64,000 nt of DNA from Elmis aenea (lineage: Eukaryota > Arthropoda > Insecta > Coleoptera > Elmidae), in the NCBI GenBank assembly GCA_947652605.1, contig OX393577.1:70642108-70706107 (forward strand). Direction: 5' to 3'. The translations under genes and the position numbers were made by a program. The notes beneath the pieces are model-generated. The model had not been told where the DNA came from. It did no database searches and was given only the letters and a program-made list of their open reading frames with translations. Positions 61,630 to 64,000 of this stretch are shown here, piece after piece (position 1 is the stretch's first letter; every line of letters starts with the position of its first letter).

Positions 61630-63495
61630 GAAAATTCGAAGAAAAAATTACAAGCCATGACTCTGAAAAAATACAAGACTTTAGCAGAAGTTTCTACGCT
61701 AGTAAATATTTTTTAAAACTTGATTAATGATTGTATCATTAGTAAAATCGAATTCGATTGAGCTGCAGGATAAAAACACATTTTCATCTCATTCGCAGAC
61801 CCTTTCAGAATGTTCAAATGCCGCTACTACATACAACTATGTTAACAATGCATTTCATTGGATTAAATCCGAAGGAAACGAGGTTATGTAAAAATGGTCA
61901 AGGATATTGGAATCTCTGCTATCTAAACATTTCAAGTGGAGCGCAGATGGTTTTGAATGGTAAAAGAATTTCAAAGCAACCGAAGCTCATGAACCAAATC
62001 GATTCGATAATTTATCAAATACAAGTATTTAAAAATTTATTATCATAAAATATCATTACAGATTTCTAATACGTTGGGAGTTTTGTAACTAATATTATTA
62101 TCAATAGGCCCTGAGCTTTTTAGATCAAAGTTAACAACAAAAAACTATGGATAGTGACAATACGTGCCCATAGGTAGTTAAAATTTTACATACCACACGT
62201 AAAAGTTATAAATATATTCGAATTTGAAACAAATGGCTTTCGAATCAATATTTTCACGAAGCGATGAAAGTTGGTGAAAGTTTAAATAGCGCCATCAAAT
62301 ACGCAAAATATGGCGTTATCTATCTTGTAAGGTACGCGAATCCGTTTAATACAAAGAGCAAAGTTCTTACATACTTTCTCGGCAGACATTTAGCAACAAA
62401 CTTCACAAAAAGTTATTCGCAGGGAAGCATTCCATACATAATATCCAGTTAAATTGTTTTAAATAATAAAATTTCAGACGGCAAAGTTTTACATAAGAAA
62501 AAATTAATCAAAACATTTTTCTTTCAACGAAAAGTATGAACAAAATACACATTCCTTGACTTGCACCCTCAAAAATTTTGAACGATTTTTATTATTTTAT
62601 GCAAATAAGCTCCAACGGCATTTTAGAGATCCAATTAATGGAATTAGTCCAATAAACTGGTTTTATTTTAAATTAAGTTAGTAGTTTTTGATCATAAAAG
62701 GGTTAAAATACCTAACGCCCAACATTCCGTGGTATTTTTTAACATTCAAGAGTACAAAAACGTTTGTAACCACTAAATTTTATTCGCCCACATCTGCTCT
62801 TTATGAAAGCAAATTAATTAAAAAAATTAGAGCTTTTGTACAAAAAAATATAATGAACATGACTCCCTTCAAAGAATTATCTTTCATAAACAGAAGTAAA
62901 AAGCATAATTTCTTATATAATTACTGTAATTTCAGTTCTATTTCTAGATCTCTAGATATATAGAACACCTGTACTTAATAAAACGGCAATTAAATCCAAA
63001 TTATACTCCTTAAAGTTGGTATTGAACGAATCTGCGCTATAAATCGACATTCGTATCGATAAAGACCGAAATTTCTGTTTAATTTCCATAAATATTTAAG
63101 ACCCCAACCTCATGAAACTTTAATTTCATGTTATAGCTTCATAAATATTCTAATACAGATTTTTAAACTTAAAACTTCAATGCTAAAGTCGACTCAATCA
63201 CTTCTAGTCTGCAAAATTAAATTGACTTTTCAATAATGGATCTTTTCGGAAAATTGTATAATGACATTAGCACGCATTAATTTCGTGTATTAAGTTGGTA
63301 GCATCATGAAGCATATTATCATACTAAAGGACAACTAATCAATATGTTCTGTTATTGACCTGGCGTTCAAAACGCGGTCAAGTAATTGTTTGTTTCGTGC
63401 AATTTTTTAATAGTTTGGTGCTTGATTATAAAGAGTAACATCGCCCTATGGATAAATTTTTAAAAAAAAATATTGCCAACAGAAGTGTTACGTAA
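61630..63495 (+). pseudogene. String of short coding-like fragments, possibly decayed
   Basis: Short plus-strand frames with plausible protein composition follow each other with stops or frame changes between. They are 61630-61716; 61757-62032 (in-frame stops at 61889 and 61961); 62228-62452 (around YGVIYLVRYANPFNTKSK); 62672-62776 (around DHKRVKIPNAQHSVVFFN); and 63328-63436 (around VLLLTWRSKRGQ). They could be remains of an inserted element, a viral fragment or decayed genes, or random open stretches. No family is recognised, so no origin is claimed. Confidence 0.2.
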
Positions 63496-64000
63496 TGCAT
63501 AATAAATAACATTATTTGAAGAAACTCTCAAAGAAACCTTTGCACTGATCATAACTTTGTTTTTGCATATTATTTCAATTTATTATTCCAAAAATGCTAC
63601 TATCAATAAAAAGGTTTACACTTTTCAGTCTTTAATGCATAAATTAGTATGAAAATAAGTTGAAACTTCCATGAAAATACATCATTTATGCTTTTATATG
63701 ATAAGTAGACGCATATAATATATAAATTCCATTTTATAATTTACTGTGAGAGATTTTTTATGAAGGTCAGCAGCTCAGTAAAGGTATAAAAAATGCAACA
63801 TCACAAATTCCTCTACTGTAAGCTTCAACACCGAACATTTTGCAAACAATTCCTCGTTTACTCGGTTTTACCTTAAGTATTTAAATAATAAATAATGCCA
63901 TTTAAGTTAAAGCCGCGCTGTTTTGTGTAATTGTTTCACAAAATTATACGAATTAGTGAAATTAACCTTATTTAAGCAAGCATTTCTTTGTAATTGTATG
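63496..64000. other. AT-rich DNA to window end
   Basis: No supported feature is seen. Confidence 0.4.

Noticed and set aside
1..64000. CRISPR arrays, bacterial operons or prophage
   Set aside because: The window is eukaryotic (introns, poly(A) signals); no regularly spaced repeats or prokaryotic gene layout are present.

Overview
The window is AT-rich eukaryotic DNA with GT-AG introns (about 50-1,000 bases), AATAAA poly(A) signals and arthropod-style promoters. The protein families point to an insect, possibly a beetle; the order is inferred, not shown.

Layout. Positions 1-9250 hold a head-to-tail array of three plus-strand genes for RNA-binding proteins with three RRM domains (A1CF/RBM46/RBM47/hnRNP R-Q type). 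The first is cut by the window edge. All three keep the same three introns (phases 0, 1, 2) and a third-RRM exon of exactly 178 bases, so they are tandem duplicates, yet their proteins have diverged strongly. A decayed second copy of the first gene's terminal exon, and a possible alternative terminal exon, lie just downstream. Transposon relics sit upstream of genes 2 and 3.

From 9.7 to 12.7 kb there is a possible minus-strand two-exon gene. From 12.8 to 29.5 kb the DNA is about 30% GC with almost nothing recognisable. The exceptions are a sharply GC-rich island at 25.3-25.7 kb and a few isolated exon-like patches. At 29.5-30.4 kb lies an intronless minus-strand alpha-SNAP gene with an altered C-terminus. 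At 31.9-32.1 kb there is a perfect 88-base inverted repeat flanked by a 16-base direct repeat, which looks like a recent retroelement-derived insertion. From 32.1 to 45.2 kb there is another gene desert with a TA microsatellite, small palindromes, one possible small-gene wreck and one candidate exon.

Positions 45.2-49.75 kb carry three tandem plus-strand genes for small secreted proteins of 109, 114 and 115 residues. Each has a signal peptide and two six-cysteine domains, with each domain in its own exon. From 49.8 kb to the end there are only weak candidates: two frame-compatible exons at 51.1 and 52.5 kb, and short coding-like fragments at 60.4-63.5 kb that may be chance.

How the genes relate. 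The RRM array and the cysteine-rich array are independent tandem expansions, of post-transcriptional regulators and of secreted peptides respectively. The alpha-SNAP copy looks like a retrogene standing alone. Nothing ties the three loci into one pathway.
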